The translations under genes were made by a program, and so were the position numbers. DNA of 64,000 bases from Margaritifera margaritifera (taxonomy: Eukaryota > Mollusca > Bivalvia > Unionida > Margaritiferidae). Shown one piece after another: positions 1 through 11,961 of the stretch. Each line of letters opens with the position of its first letter. Position 1 is the first letter of the stretch. The stretch is taken from the NCBI GenBank assembly GCA_029931535.1, contig JAQPZY010001628.1:3300501-3364500 (forward strand). The letters run 5' to 3'. The notes below the pieces were generated by a model. That model was not told the origin of the DNA. It searched no databases and worked only from the letters and a program-made list of their open reading frames with translations.

Positions 1-155
1 ACTTCTCAGATATGCTAAACATTAATAAAAGCTGAATATGCATATAGGCCCGCAATATTTTGCTTGTTCATATTGTGCAGCATTATGCTGTCTTGCATTA
101 GGAGACTACTGACAATTTTGAATTTGATGTGTTAAAATATGTTTTTACTTCACAG

Positions 156-208
156 GTTATTTTGACAAGGTTGAGGAACTGTGTAGAAAAGCCTTTACAG
201 GAGAAGAG
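156..208 (+). CDS. RIMOC1: RIMOC1 internal exon (YFDKVEEL segment)
   Basis: The exon follows a TTTTTACTTCACAG acceptor and ends at AG|GTGAAT. It has 2 nt completing a split codon and then 17 codons reading YFDKVEELCRKAFTGEE. This matches the human segment around TYFEENKLVDEDFPE, a helical part of the protein upstream of the conserved WRRG motif. It ends on a codon boundary, so the next exon must start in phase 0. The exon is short, and alone it would be a weak call; its position upstream of the better exons and the pattern of aromatic, acidic and Leu residues support it. Confidence 0.68.
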
Positions 209-260
209 GTGAATCATATTTATTGGACATTTTTTAAATAATACACCGTCATTCAGTATA

Positions 261-930
261 CACTGTCCCTCATTTGATAACTCTGGAACCTGCTGATAGT
301 GTGGATCCCATTTTTGTTCATATAGAAAAGGGAGACAAAAAAGCTACCATATATACTTGTGTATAACGCGGGTCCAAATACAAACAACATAGACCCTGAT
401 CTGCCATTGCACAATGTGCTGGCAGATCAGGGTCTGTGTTGTTCTACTGATTAGTCCTTGCAAACTGCATAGACCCAGATCTGGCTGCGCATTATGCAAT
501 GGCAGATCTGGGTCTTTGCAGTTTGCAGTTGGTATTGGATTATATGTGAGTATAGATGGTATTTGCTTAATATTTAAATATTGTGATCAAAATTGGTAAA
601 TGGAAGCTCTGAATATTGTGCAATTTATTGTTAAAAACAGTGGTTAGTGTGCATTAATTTGGAATCGACATAATGAATTCACAAATTTTAATAAGAAATC
701 ATATATTTTATAAGTTTGTCTTGAACAAAAATATTTTCTTAATAAATAACACAATATACGACAAAATATGGATCAATAAAAATGTTGGGAAATGCTTACT
801 GAGTAAGTCTTGTCAAGTGAAATTCATGTTTTCATTTTATTTCTAATTTGGTTTCATTGTAATCATTATAAATGTGACATGCCCACTTCTATTCAAATGT
901 GAAATGGGTTAGTTATCTAATTATCTGTCT
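261..930 (+). mobile_element. Left part of a pogo/Tigger-like DNA element
   Basis: After a TA, the sequence CACTGTCCCTCATTTGATAA begins a segment that parallels the left 500 bp of the element at 59910-61405: GTGTGGATCCCATTTTT, the TTTTAATAA-AA-TCATA stretch and AATCAT-ATAAATG occur in the same order. The right end is missing. A two-hairpin MITE (345-561) sits inside it, so the MITE is younger. Confidence 0.6.
345..561. mobile_element. Two-hairpin MITE, copy 1
   Basis: It starts TACCATATATACTTG and ends GAGTATAGATGGTA, an imperfect terminal inverted repeat with TA at each end. Inside are two separate hairpins. The first has stem CAACATAGACCCTGATCTGC, loop near 407-420. The second has stem ACTGCATAGACCCAGATCTG, loop near 488-500. 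The order is hairpin A then B. No coding capacity. Confidence 0.85.
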
Positions 931-1408
931 AATATCCATAAATATTAAAGTCCATTAGATGAATATTTTTCTTGGACAATGGAGAATTTTGTTTTCATGT
1001 ATCAACAAAAGTTGTAAGCACCCAACTGCACTTTTCCCCCAACTGTTAACCAGAATTTGAGCCTTCCTTGCTATCTTGCGCCCTCACCCATGCCATGGTT
1101 GATGCTTATGGACTGCATTGCTCATGAGTTATCAAGGAAGAGGTGTATCAGGAATAAAATACTTTTGTTTTACATCATACATCTGTCCCCAAAAGCGATT
1201 GAATTTCATCAAACTCTGTAGTTCACATGAACACAGAGTGAAAAGGTATGGTGTTAAGCTGCACATCTATGCCTCTAAAGCTCTATAGCTCCAATAAGAT
1301 GTATTGTTTTGTGCACTGAATACCTAAAATGATTCCATGATGGCCAGTTTTCATGCAGCTCAAGTGGACGCATGTTTGCATGCTTGTTGGCAGTCTATTT
1401 TAACTTAA
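931..1408. other. RIMOC1 intron, no recognised feature
   Basis: Unique-looking AT-rich intron sequence. I see no exon, RNA gene or repeat that I can name. Confidence 0.6.
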
Positions 1409-1410
1409 TA

Positions 1411-2754
1411 CAATCAAACCCCACTATAACATGATGGTCAGGGTCAACAGAGTGCCTTCATGCTACGTAATGTATCATGTAATAGCGCTCCACCTGGAGA
1501 AAATGATGCACATGTATGTAGGCTGTAAAAAAAATTGGGTGGGGAGGGGGTATAGGAAAGGGTACAAATCCTGTGCTTCAGTGGAACAGTTACCATCTTA
1601 AATCAATGCATATTAAACAAGAAATGTTGAAAACACAGTGATTGCATATTTAATATTTTATTTTAAGCAGAGAACCATTGGTACATACATGTATAGCATA
1701 AATAATGTGTTGATACATATATGCACCGTTGATGTAGCTGCATGAATAACAGTGAATCACTAATAATTCCATCAAAAATATGCACAAAGAAGCATATGTT
1801 TTAGTAATTTCAGCATTGATTGTGATGTGTCTGAATTCAGTTCAGTGCTAAAAAATATTAAAAAATAACCTTAAGGAAAGATAAAGAACATTTACAGTTC
1901 AGTATGTGTGCATGTGTCAAGGTCATCAAGCGGTGTCTGTAAAACTGCTAGAATTTTCTATATAAGATTTCTCATGAATCTGAATGCTGTACATAATTCC
2001 TTTGACTACAGCATGAATAAAGTAAATGCAGTCATTTTTGTTGGGAATGGTTGATATGATTATCTGGTTGATTGATTGTGCGATGATTGTCTGACAACAT
2101 GGCTAAGTCACATTTGCATGGTGGCAGCTTTTATTTGTATGATGTTTTTATAAAGCAGTGCCCAATAATTTCTAAACCCTTAAGCTGTTAGATTGATGCT
2201 GTTTAGCAGCAATTACTTAATTAGGTAGGTAAATTAATTGATTTATAAATTCAGGTGAGAAACTTTTTATCAACTAACACATTGTTTGGTGCTTGGTTGT
2301 GTATGCTGGTTGACGGTGCAAACATCTGCTGGCTATTGTTTATCCATGGCTAAGAAATGATTGTACAAAGTATGCATTGAAGACATACGTAAAGAGGACT
2401 TAATGGATTTATTGTTGATGGTTTGATAATAATTAGATTAATAATTATCAGCTTTTTAAAGAGCTGACATTCAAATAAATAAGCTAAGATCAAACTCTGT
2501 GATTGACTATTGACACGGTTGAAATTAACATTCACAATTAGAAACTTTTAACATCTTTATTCATATACAGTAAGAAGCAGTGATAAGACATATATTTCAT
2601 CAAGAATGCAACACATCTTGCCAAATTATTAAATTAAACTCATTTATTTTGGCACTAAAACTTTGCAAAACTTCAAGAAAGTGGTGAAATTAGTATACAA
2701 TTTTGAGAGTGATGTTTCATGTTATAATAAGCATGTTATAGCAGGGTTTCATTG
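1411..2754. mobile_element. Pogo/Tigger-like non-autonomous DNA transposon
   Basis: Terminal inverted repeats are CAATCAAACCCCACTATAAC (left) and, reversed, CAATGAAACCCTGCTATAAC (right), flanked by TA on both sides (1409-1410 and 2755-2756), the target site of the Tc1/mariner/pogo superfamily. The 1.34 kb interior has no transposase frame, so it is a deletion derivative or MITE. Confidence 0.75.
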
Positions 2755-2859
2755 TAGTTAGTTTTTAGAACACCTGTACAAAGTATAGGAAAGATATTAT
2801 ACTACCCCTGGTATTGGCATCTGTACATATATTAGCATATATATATGTACAGCCTTACT

Positions 2860-4740
2860 GCATCTTAGTCACTCTTTCTTCCTTGGTCATAGGCTGTGGT
2901 TTAGAGCGGGTTTCATGGCACCTACCCCCTGGGGAAGGGCTAAGGGGGCTTACTCTGTACATGTACGTAAGTTGTATATTCTTGGTTAATTTTTTGCATT
3001 TAGTTGTTGTTTTTTTCACCCTGTATACATACTGTCATGAAACTTGGTGTGGAATGCATCTTGATGAATACTACACCCACATCACAAAAGTAGGTCCCTC
3101 TGACCCATATTTCACACTTCTTTGACCTTACATTTTATTTTCAGTTAATTTTACATGCTCTGTGCATACTAGAATTATCAAACTAGATGATTATATGCAT
3201 CTCTATTAGTACAACACAATTACAACAAAAGAAGGTCACAATGGCCTACATTTAAGATTTTATTGCCCTAGGTCACATTTTTTGCTTAGCTCATTACCAA
3301 ATAGGATTTTTGCACCCAGCATACATACAGTTATAAGTAGAATCATGAAACTTGGTGAGTGGATGCATCCTAATGAGTACTAAATCCTGATCACAAAAGT
3401 AGGTCACTGTGACATTTCACACTTCAGTGACTTGAGTTCAATTTGTGTTTTAAGTTATTTCACAAGCACTATTCATGATAGAATCATCAAACAGGATGAT
3501 TGAATGCATCTCCATTTGTATCACACCCTTACAACAAAAAATGTCTCTGTGACCTACATTTCACATCGTGCTGGCGTAGGTTACATTTTTGTATTTAGTT
3601 CATGAACAAAGAGGTTTTTTGAACTCTGTACATATACTGTTATAACTAGAATCATGAAACTTGGTGAGCAGATGCATCTATTAGGGTACTACAACCACAT
3701 CACAAAAGTAGGTCTCTGTGATTCATATTTCACACCCTTACAACACAAAAGTGTCACTTTGACCTACATTTCACAATTTACTGGGTTGGGTTAAATTTTG
3801 TGTTTAGCTCATAACCACAGAAGTTTTATTCATGCATCTTGTATACATACTGTTTGTTATACCTGGAGTCCCAAAACTTTGTGAGGAGATGCATCTTGAT
3901 GAGTACTACACCCTCATAACAAAAGTAGGTCATGATCCATATTTCATGCTTCCTTGGCTTTGGTTTATTTTTTTGTTTTAACTGTTCATGCTAGAATCAT
4001 TAAACTAGATGAGTGTATACATCTCTGTTAGTACCATGCATGTACAAAAGAGGTTAGTGTGACCTAGATTTCACATTATACTGGCTTAGGTATTTGACCA
4101 CATAGATTTTTTGCTAGCTTGTCTAGAATCATACTTGTTGAGGTGATGTATCTTGATAAGCTCTAAACCTTACTTGCAGAAGTAGGTCATTGTGGCCCTT
4201 ATTTTATGCTTCACTGGCTTGTGTTGTTTTGTGTTTGATTTTCATTTCTGAGGCACTGTTCATGCAAGAATCATGAAATTGATGACAACATGCATCTCTG
4301 TTAGTACTACACCTTTGCAACAAAAGAAGCTCATTGTCACCTTTATTTCAGCTTTTACTGGCTTTGCTAAAGTTTTTACATTTAGCTTATGACCACACAA
4401 GTTTTTGGAATGCGATATACATACTATCCAACCTAGAATCTTGAAACTTTGGTGAGGGGATGCATCTTGACAAGTACTACACCCTTATTGAAAGCATGCT
4501 TTAGTTATTTTGTTAAAATATTGTGTTTGAGTCATTTATTTTTGCTTTTATGTTTCAATCATGAAACTGAATAATTGGACGCATCACTGTTAATACTACA
4601 CCCTTACAACCAAAGAAAGTTATTATGACCTGTTTTTTATGCTTTACAGACATAGGTTAAGTATTTGTGTTTAACTCATGATCACATTGATGTGTTTAAC
4701 TCATGACCACATAGATTTTTCAATGCTATATACAGCCCTT
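2860..4740. repeat. Dispersed tandem repeat block, unit about 180-200 bp
   Basis: Diverged units carry AGAATCATGAAACTTGGTGA, GATGCATCTTGATGAGTACT and AGTAGGTCACTGTGACC in the same order roughly nine times. Related units occur at 19560-20490 and 22780-22990. The family is non-coding and carries many TGACC/GGTCA half-sites. It is old: units differ by substitutions and indels. Confidence 0.7.
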
Positions 4741-5253
4741 TCTGACAGTGCAGTTGGAAGGAGGAATAAATATGTTTATTTAGTGGTAAACTTTCCATAT
4801 TAATGACTCTACGTTGTGATATATTATCCTCATCTGGTTTACTATGTATTGTACATGTGAGTGAGTATTGGAATTGGGTGAGTTGATTGCATGCTGTTCA
4901 TGTGAAGCCATAGCTTTAGTGGATGCATGAACCATACTTCTAATTGTGGTCATACTGGTTGCCAATCCAAGGTTACTTCCACCCAGTAAAATCTGGTTTC
5001 TTTGGGTAGACAGTGTTAATAGCTTCTGAAGCAGATTTTTAGAACAATTAGTTTTTTTTTTAAAATAATACAAAAACATTAATCTCTGGTTTTTATCAAC
5101 TCATTATAGTACCTCTACTTTGATATCATAGAAAAGAATGTTATTTTTTTTTATTGTTTTATGTCTTTTATGCCCTGTCACAGGGGCCAACAGTTTGTTG
5201 TCAAGGTCACTTTACAATGAATTTATTTTCTGCATGATGATAATGTTTACAGC
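4741..5253. other. RIMOC1 intron, unrecognised 99-residue open frame on minus strand
   Basis: A minus-strand frame (5079-4780) reads through 99 codons without similarity that I recognise. There is no matching splice context or neighbour. I do not call it a gene. Confidence 0.3.
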
Positions 5254-6595
5254 ATACATGCCATAACACGACGTGTCACGTGAAAAACACGATTTTGGAC
5301 TCCCAAACCCCCTGACAAGGTTGTGTTTCAAAAAACATGATTTTCAGCAATCTTAGCGAAAAAAAAAATTTTCCCACACAAAAAAAACAGAAAAAAATGT
5401 ACATTTCTTCATCACAATGATAAATACCCGTAATCTGTGGTATGTATAAACAGTAAACAGTCATGCTTGGAGCTCATGTAAAACTATCCTCGGGGCAGTT
5501 TATAGAGCTGTTTTAAAGACAACTAAAAAATAAGGTGGTCAGAGATAAACATACACCTTTCAGAGATTTACTGAATTGGCTCACAATACCTAGGGTGATG
5601 TGTCATGTCAAATCCTTTGAGCACTGCTGATGGAGAGCCCATTAGGCTAATTTGCATAGGTGAAGTACACTAAGTGGAACAACCCAATTTGTCTGAAGTT
5701 AAGTACATCAAACAGATGCGTGTTGAAAAAAAAAATGAGATAATCTTATTTGCTCCGACAGTTTTGCCACCTTAACTTTCTCATATTTTCATTGGACATT
5801 ACATGATTGCAATAAACGTTTTATCATGTGATCAAATAACTCGTGAAAACATTAACATGTTTGAATATCTAGTTAACCTGAAATGAACTGCACCGTGGAA
5901 TAATTTAAAAGTATTAAATCATAGTACATGTACCTTTTATCATTAATTCTGCCTGAGAATAAATTAAATCTTAACTGCCGTAGGTATGACTTTAACCTCG
6001 AAAATACGTTACAATATTGGCGGTCAAAGACTTTAGCAACTCGGCCGACTACCACAAACCTTGAATGTTTTAATTGGCAGATTCATTGATTTGAAATGGA
6101 TATTAATCACTATCATACAGCTTTTATCACTTTTAGTGACTTTGGCCATTGCTTGCGCCAACATAGACATGGAAGCACATTTGCGTAGGAAAAGTGTAGG
6201 CATATTTTTGAATACAAATATCACTTGCATTACTGTCAAACCAACTATAGTACTAAACTATTGAAAGCAACTTGGTGTATTTTTGTATTTAATGTATGTG
6301 AGGTTGTGACCATGTTTGTGGTGATGTTATTAGACAATGCTAAGTCTACCATTTTATTTTTTTTATTAAGTATATTACATGCTTCAGAGAAAACAGATTG
6401 TATTTTATTTTATTCAGATTTCAATTTCCAGTAATTTGCTATAGGCTGATTTGAAAGATAGCTTATTCTCATTTGGATGACGTCGCTTTTGGGGTGTCAC
6501 GTGCACGGTCACACACTGACCCCCCTTGGGAACTCAAAACACACTTTTTGAGTCTCAAAAAAACCCCAACACTGTCTGGGAATATGGCAAGTATG
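5254..6595. mobile_element. TIR DNA element, about 1.34 kb, non-coding
   Basis: The left end CATACATGCCATAACAC and the right end GGAATATGGCAAGTATG form short inverted termini. Both flanks then carry long runs around ACACACTTTTTGAG and AAAACAC. The last roughly 340 bp (6252-6595) recur at 7740-8080, which shows a repeat family. No transposase seen. Confidence 0.55.
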
Positions 6596-6599
6596 TTAC

Positions 6600-7739
6600 A
6601 GTGGTTACCAATCTGATTAGAATTTATATCTCAGACATAACAGACATCTGACAGAAACTGATAAGAGGTCATATTCTGTTGACCTTTCAGTTCACCAATC
6701 AGATTTCAGCTTTCACATTTATGAAAGTGATGATAAACATCATTCAGAATGTAACATTTCTAGCGATAACTCTAAATAACATGAAATGCAGTGCTTTATC
6801 TGCTACGTTACTAAAAATAAGTGGACCAGGAATTCCCAAGGTCACTATAACATGAACCTTTATCTGATTCAGTGCCTGTCAGATCTACTTGTAAGTAGAT
6901 CTTGATTTCAATTGATTGCAGTGGCTACTGGAGGCTATTAAAATTTCAGATATGTTGCCTTTTTGACATTTTATGTGTAATATACCTGAAGAAAGGGAAA
7001 CATTATAAGTGTTGAATTTGGATATTTATCTTTGGTCATGGCCCTGTGGGATTTGGTTGGCTGGCACGTGGGTAGAGTGGTGGAATTAGAGTCAAAGTCT
7101 GAGTTTGTTTAAAAATCCACTGATCAGCATTGCTATATGTTTGATGACATAAAAGGATAGTCATAAGATGGTAAAGTTTGTCTTACCATTCAAAATCACC
7201 ATTGACGGAGTTGAAATTGGCAAGGACATGTCATGGAAGTTGCTGTAGGATATTTTTGTCACTCACAACAGTAGCAGGAGAAAGCATCATGCATTTCACC
7301 TTTTTGACTCCTACATTCATTTGTTCATCTGTTCAGACATATTTTAACTGTGATTAAAAAGGACCATAAAGGATTAGATATTGTTGTGAAGTGCTGCAGC
7401 TAGGGGAGCATTTTATTTTTTGCACACACCCCCAAGACCATATTGATGTCTGTCATTCTGGAGTGTACGACATCCGTTGACATAGCAACACCATCCAACA
7501 TATTTGACACTCCTTCACATCAATGCAGATGCAGAAAGATCGTTTTTTTATGCTGAGAAAAATTCAACAAGATCTTTCAGGAAAGTTTGAACAGAAGTAC
7601 CATACGGTCTTCAATGAGTGCAAAGATGAACACAAATGAAACCTACATTACCTTCAATCCCCCCCCCCCCAATGAAATATTGAGAACAGCAACGACTGTC
7701 TAATTAAGAAAATATTCCACTGTTCAATGGATTTTAATG
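6600..7739. other. RIMOC1 intron, no recognised feature
   Basis: No exon with family similarity was found here although the missing RIMOC1 exon should lie between 209 and 8797. A poly-C run is at 7660-7670. Confidence 0.5.
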
Positions 7740-8080
7740 ACAGAAACTTGGTATATTTTTTTATTTATTTAATGTTTGTCTGGTTGTGATTATGTGAGTG
7801 TTGGCACAAGTGTGTCGTGTCGGTATTGGACAATGCTCAATCTACTATTTTTTATTTATAAGTGCATTAAATGCTTTAAAGAAAGCAGATGTTATTTTCT
7901 TTTTTTTGATCAAATTTGAATTTCCAGTAATTTTCTATAATCATATATGAAAAGATAACTTATTCTCAATTGACGTCACTTTTTTGGGCCATGCACACTG
8001 ACCCCTTTTGTGACTTTAAAACACACTTTTTGAGTATCCAAAAAAAACAACACACTCTGGGTATATGGCGGGTATAGGGT
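7740..8080. repeat. Second copy of the 3' end of the 5254-6595 element
   Basis: It shares with 6252-6595 the ordered blocks TTGGTGTAT/TTGGTATAT, GACAATGCT-A-TCTAC, TTTCCAGTAATTT-CTATA, TTATTCTCA, TGACGTCACTTTT, CACACTGACCCC and ACACACTTTTTGAGT. Only the right part is present, so it is a truncated copy in direct orientation. Confidence 0.7.
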
Positions 8081-8339
8081 AAGTATGTGTGATCATAAGC
8101 ATATAATCACACAATAAATATTTTTAAATCTGAAATGAAATCATTAATTAGATACCAGTAAATAAAAATCTACTGGTAATTAATTTCTTGTTGTAAATAT
8201 TATTTTTGAGGATTTAGCCAAAATTGATGTTTCATCACAACTTAAATTCATGGAAATACTTTATTCTGTCACTCTAAGGCAGTCACTTTCATAATGTGGG
8301 TATGGTCATGGATCCAATTTCATTATTTATTAGTAATAC

Positions 8340-8430
8340 AGCTCTCCCTCATTATAACACAGTAGTCAGGGTCCATAACTCCTGATCACGTTATGTACCG
8401 AATCACATTATAGTGAAAACCATGTTATGT
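8340..8430. repeat. Pogo-like terminus, solitary
   Basis: ACAGCTCTCCCTCATTATAACACAG-type sequence followed by GGGTCCATAACT and TTATGTACCGAATC resembles the ends at 1411 and 15660. No partner end was found nearby. Confidence 0.4.
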
Positions 8431-8582
8431 ATCAAATCATGATATATTGAGAACATCATTATACATGTATTATGTATAAATTATCCCAATACAAAGTGAC
8501 CCCACCTATAAGACTCCACTTGTATGGCTTCCATGAAGAGTATTATAGTCAGGGAGTACTGTACAGCAGAGGGAGGAGCAGT

Positions 8583-8690
8583 CTTATACTCTTCACATGT
8601 CTTATATTCTTCACATGTCTTATATTCTTCACATGTCTTATACTCTTCACATGTCTTATATTCTTCACATGTCTTATATTCTTCACATGT
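8583..8690 (+). repeat. Minisatellite, 18 bp x 6
   Basis: Unit CTTATATTCTTCACATGT, six near-identical copies, two with a T to C change. The unit is 6 codons, which explains long open frames here; no gene is implied. It ends 107 bp before a RIMOC1 exon. Confidence 0.95.
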
Positions 8691-8797
8691 CAGTTCTTTT
8701 TTGTTGAGTCATAGATTTCTGGTTTTGTAGCAACCAAAGAATTCACAAAATTTAATATCCCATGACTAAAACAATTTACAGTATCTTCCTTCTTCAG

Positions 8798-8929
8798 GTC
8801 AGTGCAGTGCTTGGATTGGAGATAGTGGAATGCTTGTTATGGAGGCGAGGGGCCTTGTTGTATATGTTCTGTAGTACTGTTCAGGCAGATAAAGACAGGC
8901 TAGCCAAAATTCCAGCAACCCTTAAACAG
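8798..8929 (+). CDS. RIMOC1: RIMOC1 internal exon (WRRGALLYM segment)
   Basis: The acceptor is CTTCCTTCTTCAG and the donor is CAG|GTAGTA. It has 44 complete codons, phase 0 at both ends. The translation carries LGLEIVECLLWRRGALLYMF, which matches the human signature LLECLSWRRGALLYMY almost residue for residue. This is the most diagnostic stretch of the family in the window. It is followed by a basic, helical segment (DKDRLAKIP). The reading frame stays open into the intron to 9004, which is not coding because the donor fits and the family continues in the next exon. The exon lies 144 bp upstream of a DIRS retrotransposon. Confidence 0.9.
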
Positions 8930-9072
8930 GTAGTACATCAGGTTCCTTGGAACTTCTATAAACCTGCTTTTCATTCATATGCTATTTGTTTCATTAAATT
9001 GTGAGTGAAATCTATCCACAAAGTTAGCAATTGCCAAAATCATAAAATTAAAGGCAATTCAAATTTTCAGAT

Positions 9073-9295
9073 GGTGATTCATTTCTTCTCCTAATATGTT
9101 ACCCGATTATAATACCTCAGGAGTATGACCAATACCTTGCAAATCCAGCCCTTAAAAGTTAACTTTCAGCTATAAAAAGCTAACAGTTGTCTGCCCATAT
9201 AAGTGGGAGTCAGATGAGAGTAATCTCTCCTTGGATATAGGGATTGGCACCAAAATCTATCCATACTTCAGTTTCTACTTTTGCTCATGCTAGGA
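9073..9295 (+). repeat. DIRS left inverted terminal repeat
   Basis: Reverse complement of 15428-15632 with about 75-80 percent identity by eye. It includes GATTATAATACC and CTTGGATATAGGGATTGG. Confidence 0.88.
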
Positions 9296-9718
9296 AGCAT
9301 GCCCTTTTAGAGACCTTGCAAAAATCCTGTATCCGGTGGCATTTTCCACATTGCTGAATGAAGTGGAGGAGTTTCTCATAAAGGAGAAGTATACTCCATC
9401 TGTATTTCTAACTATTTCTCACTCTTTCTGTTAGAGACCAAGTTTCTAAATTTATTAGAACACAATTTAATCACATAATATTCATGTCAGCACCATTTTG
9501 TTATACCTGCACTGGTCGCTAGTACGTTCATTTAATAATGTGTACTTGACCTATTATGTACTCTGACTATATATTTTACAGACCCGAAAGGTCGTGTAGG
9601 TAATTTCTGGTGACAATTATATTGGTCATTAGTGTCTGCTTCACAGTAAGTTAATGCTTGACTAATTTCACATGTATATGCTATCTGTTATCCTTCTGTA
9701 TTTACAGGCATCAACACA

Positions 9719-9997
9719 ATGGGCAGGACAAAGCGCACAAAGTTCAAGTGTTTTAAACTAGTGGAGGATTCACATATAATATGCCTGGAATGTGTGATGT
9801 GTCATTTGGGCTGTACATGTGAAATTTGCACATGCTGGATGGAAAATCAATGGGCTTCAGTCTTGACCAGGCAAACACAAGCTAAAGGGGAGGCAAATAA
9901 GTGCACCATTAAAGAGGAGGACATCATTAGCATAGATATATCCTCACCTGATGCAGGGAGGGACTGGTTGTGTGGATTCAGTGTCCCAGCATCTTGA
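9719..9997 (+). pseudogene. DIRS Gag-like fragment with Cys/His knuckle-like motif
   Basis: The frame begins MGRTKRTKFKCFKLVEDSHI and carries a cysteine-rich segment (CLEC, C-x2-C, GCTCEICTCW) that resembles the N-terminal zinc-binding motif of animal DIRS ORF1 proteins (D-x-H-x-x-C-x-x-C...C-x-x-C). The last part runs into a 52-bp minisatellite that ends the frame. A related motif (CKKCKWFKVMEDLHKTC) occurs in the second DIRS element at about 51900-51840 minus, which supports the call. Confidence 0.6.
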
Positions 9998-10206
9998 ACC
10001 TGATGCAGGGAGGGACTGGTTGTGTGGATTCAGTATCCCAGCATCTTGAATCTGGTGCAGGGAGGGACTGGTTGTGTGGATTCAGTATCCCAGCATCTTG
10101 AATCTGGTGCAGGGAGGGATTGGTTGTGTGGATTCAGTATCCCAGCATCATGAACCTGATGCAGGGAGGGACTGGTTGTGTGGATTCAGTATCCCAGCAT
10201 CTTGAA
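9947..10206 (+). repeat. Minisatellite, 52 bp x 5, inside DIRS
   Basis: Unit starts CCTGATGCAGGGAGGGACTG and continues GTTGTGTGGATTCAGT. Starts are at 9947, 9999, 10051, 10103 and 10155, with a partial sixth at 10207. It is GC-richer than its surroundings and expanded within the gag region. Confidence 0.95.
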
Positions 10207-10832
10207 CCTGGTGCAGAAAAGAAGAAAATGATGGCCTTGTTCTGACAAGACCTGACTCTGCCATAAGATGTAGAGTGCTCATGGTCAATACCAAATGCGA
10301 TCAGTGCTGTGGGGGACTGCTTATTATGATCCAATATCACATATCACATCCCGACAGAAGGACACATGCACTCAGATGGAACAGACTACCCAGTATAGTC
10401 CCACAACAGATCGAAGTCACTCTATAGCCAGTTTAGTGCCATGGTGCCTAGTTTCTAATACGGACCCAGGGCAGTCTGTAGCAAAGAAGCAGTGCATACT
10501 TACTCTGGATACAAGTAGACCTCGTACAATTACTGATCCAGTTCACCCCAATGCTATCACCCACCAGTGTTAGACTTATCACAGCACCATCTACAGCAAC
10601 AGATCAGTCCCAGATGCCTGATACCATGCACAGACTATATACATTACAGTTAGCAATGGTCTTCAAGTTACTGTATTGCAATCTGGACAGACTTCCAGTA
10701 TGGTTCGCAGCCAGTCTCAGCAAGCTTTGCCAACACCATCTTGTATGTCACAATTGGCATCTGCATCACTCCACTCTTTGCTATACAACAAATTATGCTT
10801 ACAAGCTTAATCAGCTTTACTTGACCTGATGA

Positions 10833-11023
10833 TTTGGTTTGGTTTGGTGCTTTCTGGCACAGCAACACAAGTAGGTTATTTAGTGTCAAGGCAATTGGAG
10901 TAAAGTGCCTTGCCCAAGGACACACAATGGTAGCTGACCCAGGCTGGTCTGATGGTAGGATTCAAACCTGCACCCTTTCAGTCACTAGTCTGGCACACTA
11001 ACCACTGAGCCACCTTGGCTCCC
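10833..11023 (-). mobile_element. tRNA-derived SINE with target-site duplication
   Basis: On the minus strand it starts GGAGCCAAGGTGGCTCAGTG, with an A-box fit (TGGCTCAGTGG) and a B-box fit (GGTTTGAATCC), then a body with CTTGGGCAAGGCAC and a 3' end in CCAAACCAAATC. An 11-bp target duplication TGACCTGAYGA flanks it (10822-10832 and 11024-11034). It inserted into the DIRS element. A second copy is at 36803-36975. Confidence 0.88.
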
Positions 11024-11961
11024 TGACCTGACGATGGCTAGAGAAGACTCAGGCTTCTGTGAATTGATTGAGGAAGTCTTTTTCTTGCTACTGCCTGATT
11101 TTTTTCTGCTTCTTTCTGGTATGTTGACAGGGGTGTACATTGACCTTTTGGAGAAGAAAGACCGGCCCATGTTCAAGCATTTAGCACATTCTGATCAAGT
11201 GGCAGACTTATCACACTGTTTAGCGAGGCAACAACAAGACCCAAGTGTCAACAGACCTTTCTTTGCACAACAACAACTGCCATACAATTTTAGCAAAACG
11301 TCTTAAAAGACACACATGCCTGTGTTATTTATACAGAAGTCCCAGTCATCAACAGAGGTGTAGCAGGCCATGGAATGTCAAAACCTTCAGCAGTATTGAT
11401 GGACTGGAGGCATTTCAGTGACATGCAACAGTTAGTCCAGAATGTTGTTGCAATAGGCTATCTGCTTGACCTGGTATCCATCAATCTTCAGCAAGCTTAA
11501 CACAGCCAAGCTTCACCTGCTGTTATGCCCACTGGCCACAGTTCAGAATCAGTCTTGCGAATGGCATGCATGCTGAACAGGGCTGCACAACACACATTTG
11601 CAAATGCCATGACAAAGCCAGTGAATCTGCAGGTCATGGAAAGAGATGTGTGGTTCTCCACTTCTACATTTCTCAAAGAGCATCACAAGGTCACACTCAG
11701 ATTGCAGCCATTGTTGTCAAACCTGCTTTTCAATGTTCATGTGGAGGAAGGCCATAAATAGGCCTCCAAGGAGACAAATCTCACACAGCCCCAGATGTAG
11801 AAACCTCAGTGATCTTTCCAGAGCAAGCAGCAGAGAGACAGGCAGGAATCCCTTAGGGCACACCCAACAGGGAAACAGTTCTACAGACCCTATAGGCATT
11901 CAAAAGTTAGTAATGACAATAAACAGAGGAAAAGGGGTCGTTTTCACCCCAGTTTCTCTCC

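Noticed and set aside
4780..5079. 99-codon minus-strand frame in a RIMOC1 intron
   Set aside because: No similarity recognised, no splice context or neighbour; kept as unexplained open frame only.
10833..11023. A tRNA gene suggested by A- and B-box fits
   Set aside because: The segment has SINE body and target duplication and does not fold as a full tRNA with conserved stems. The same applies to 62085-62335.
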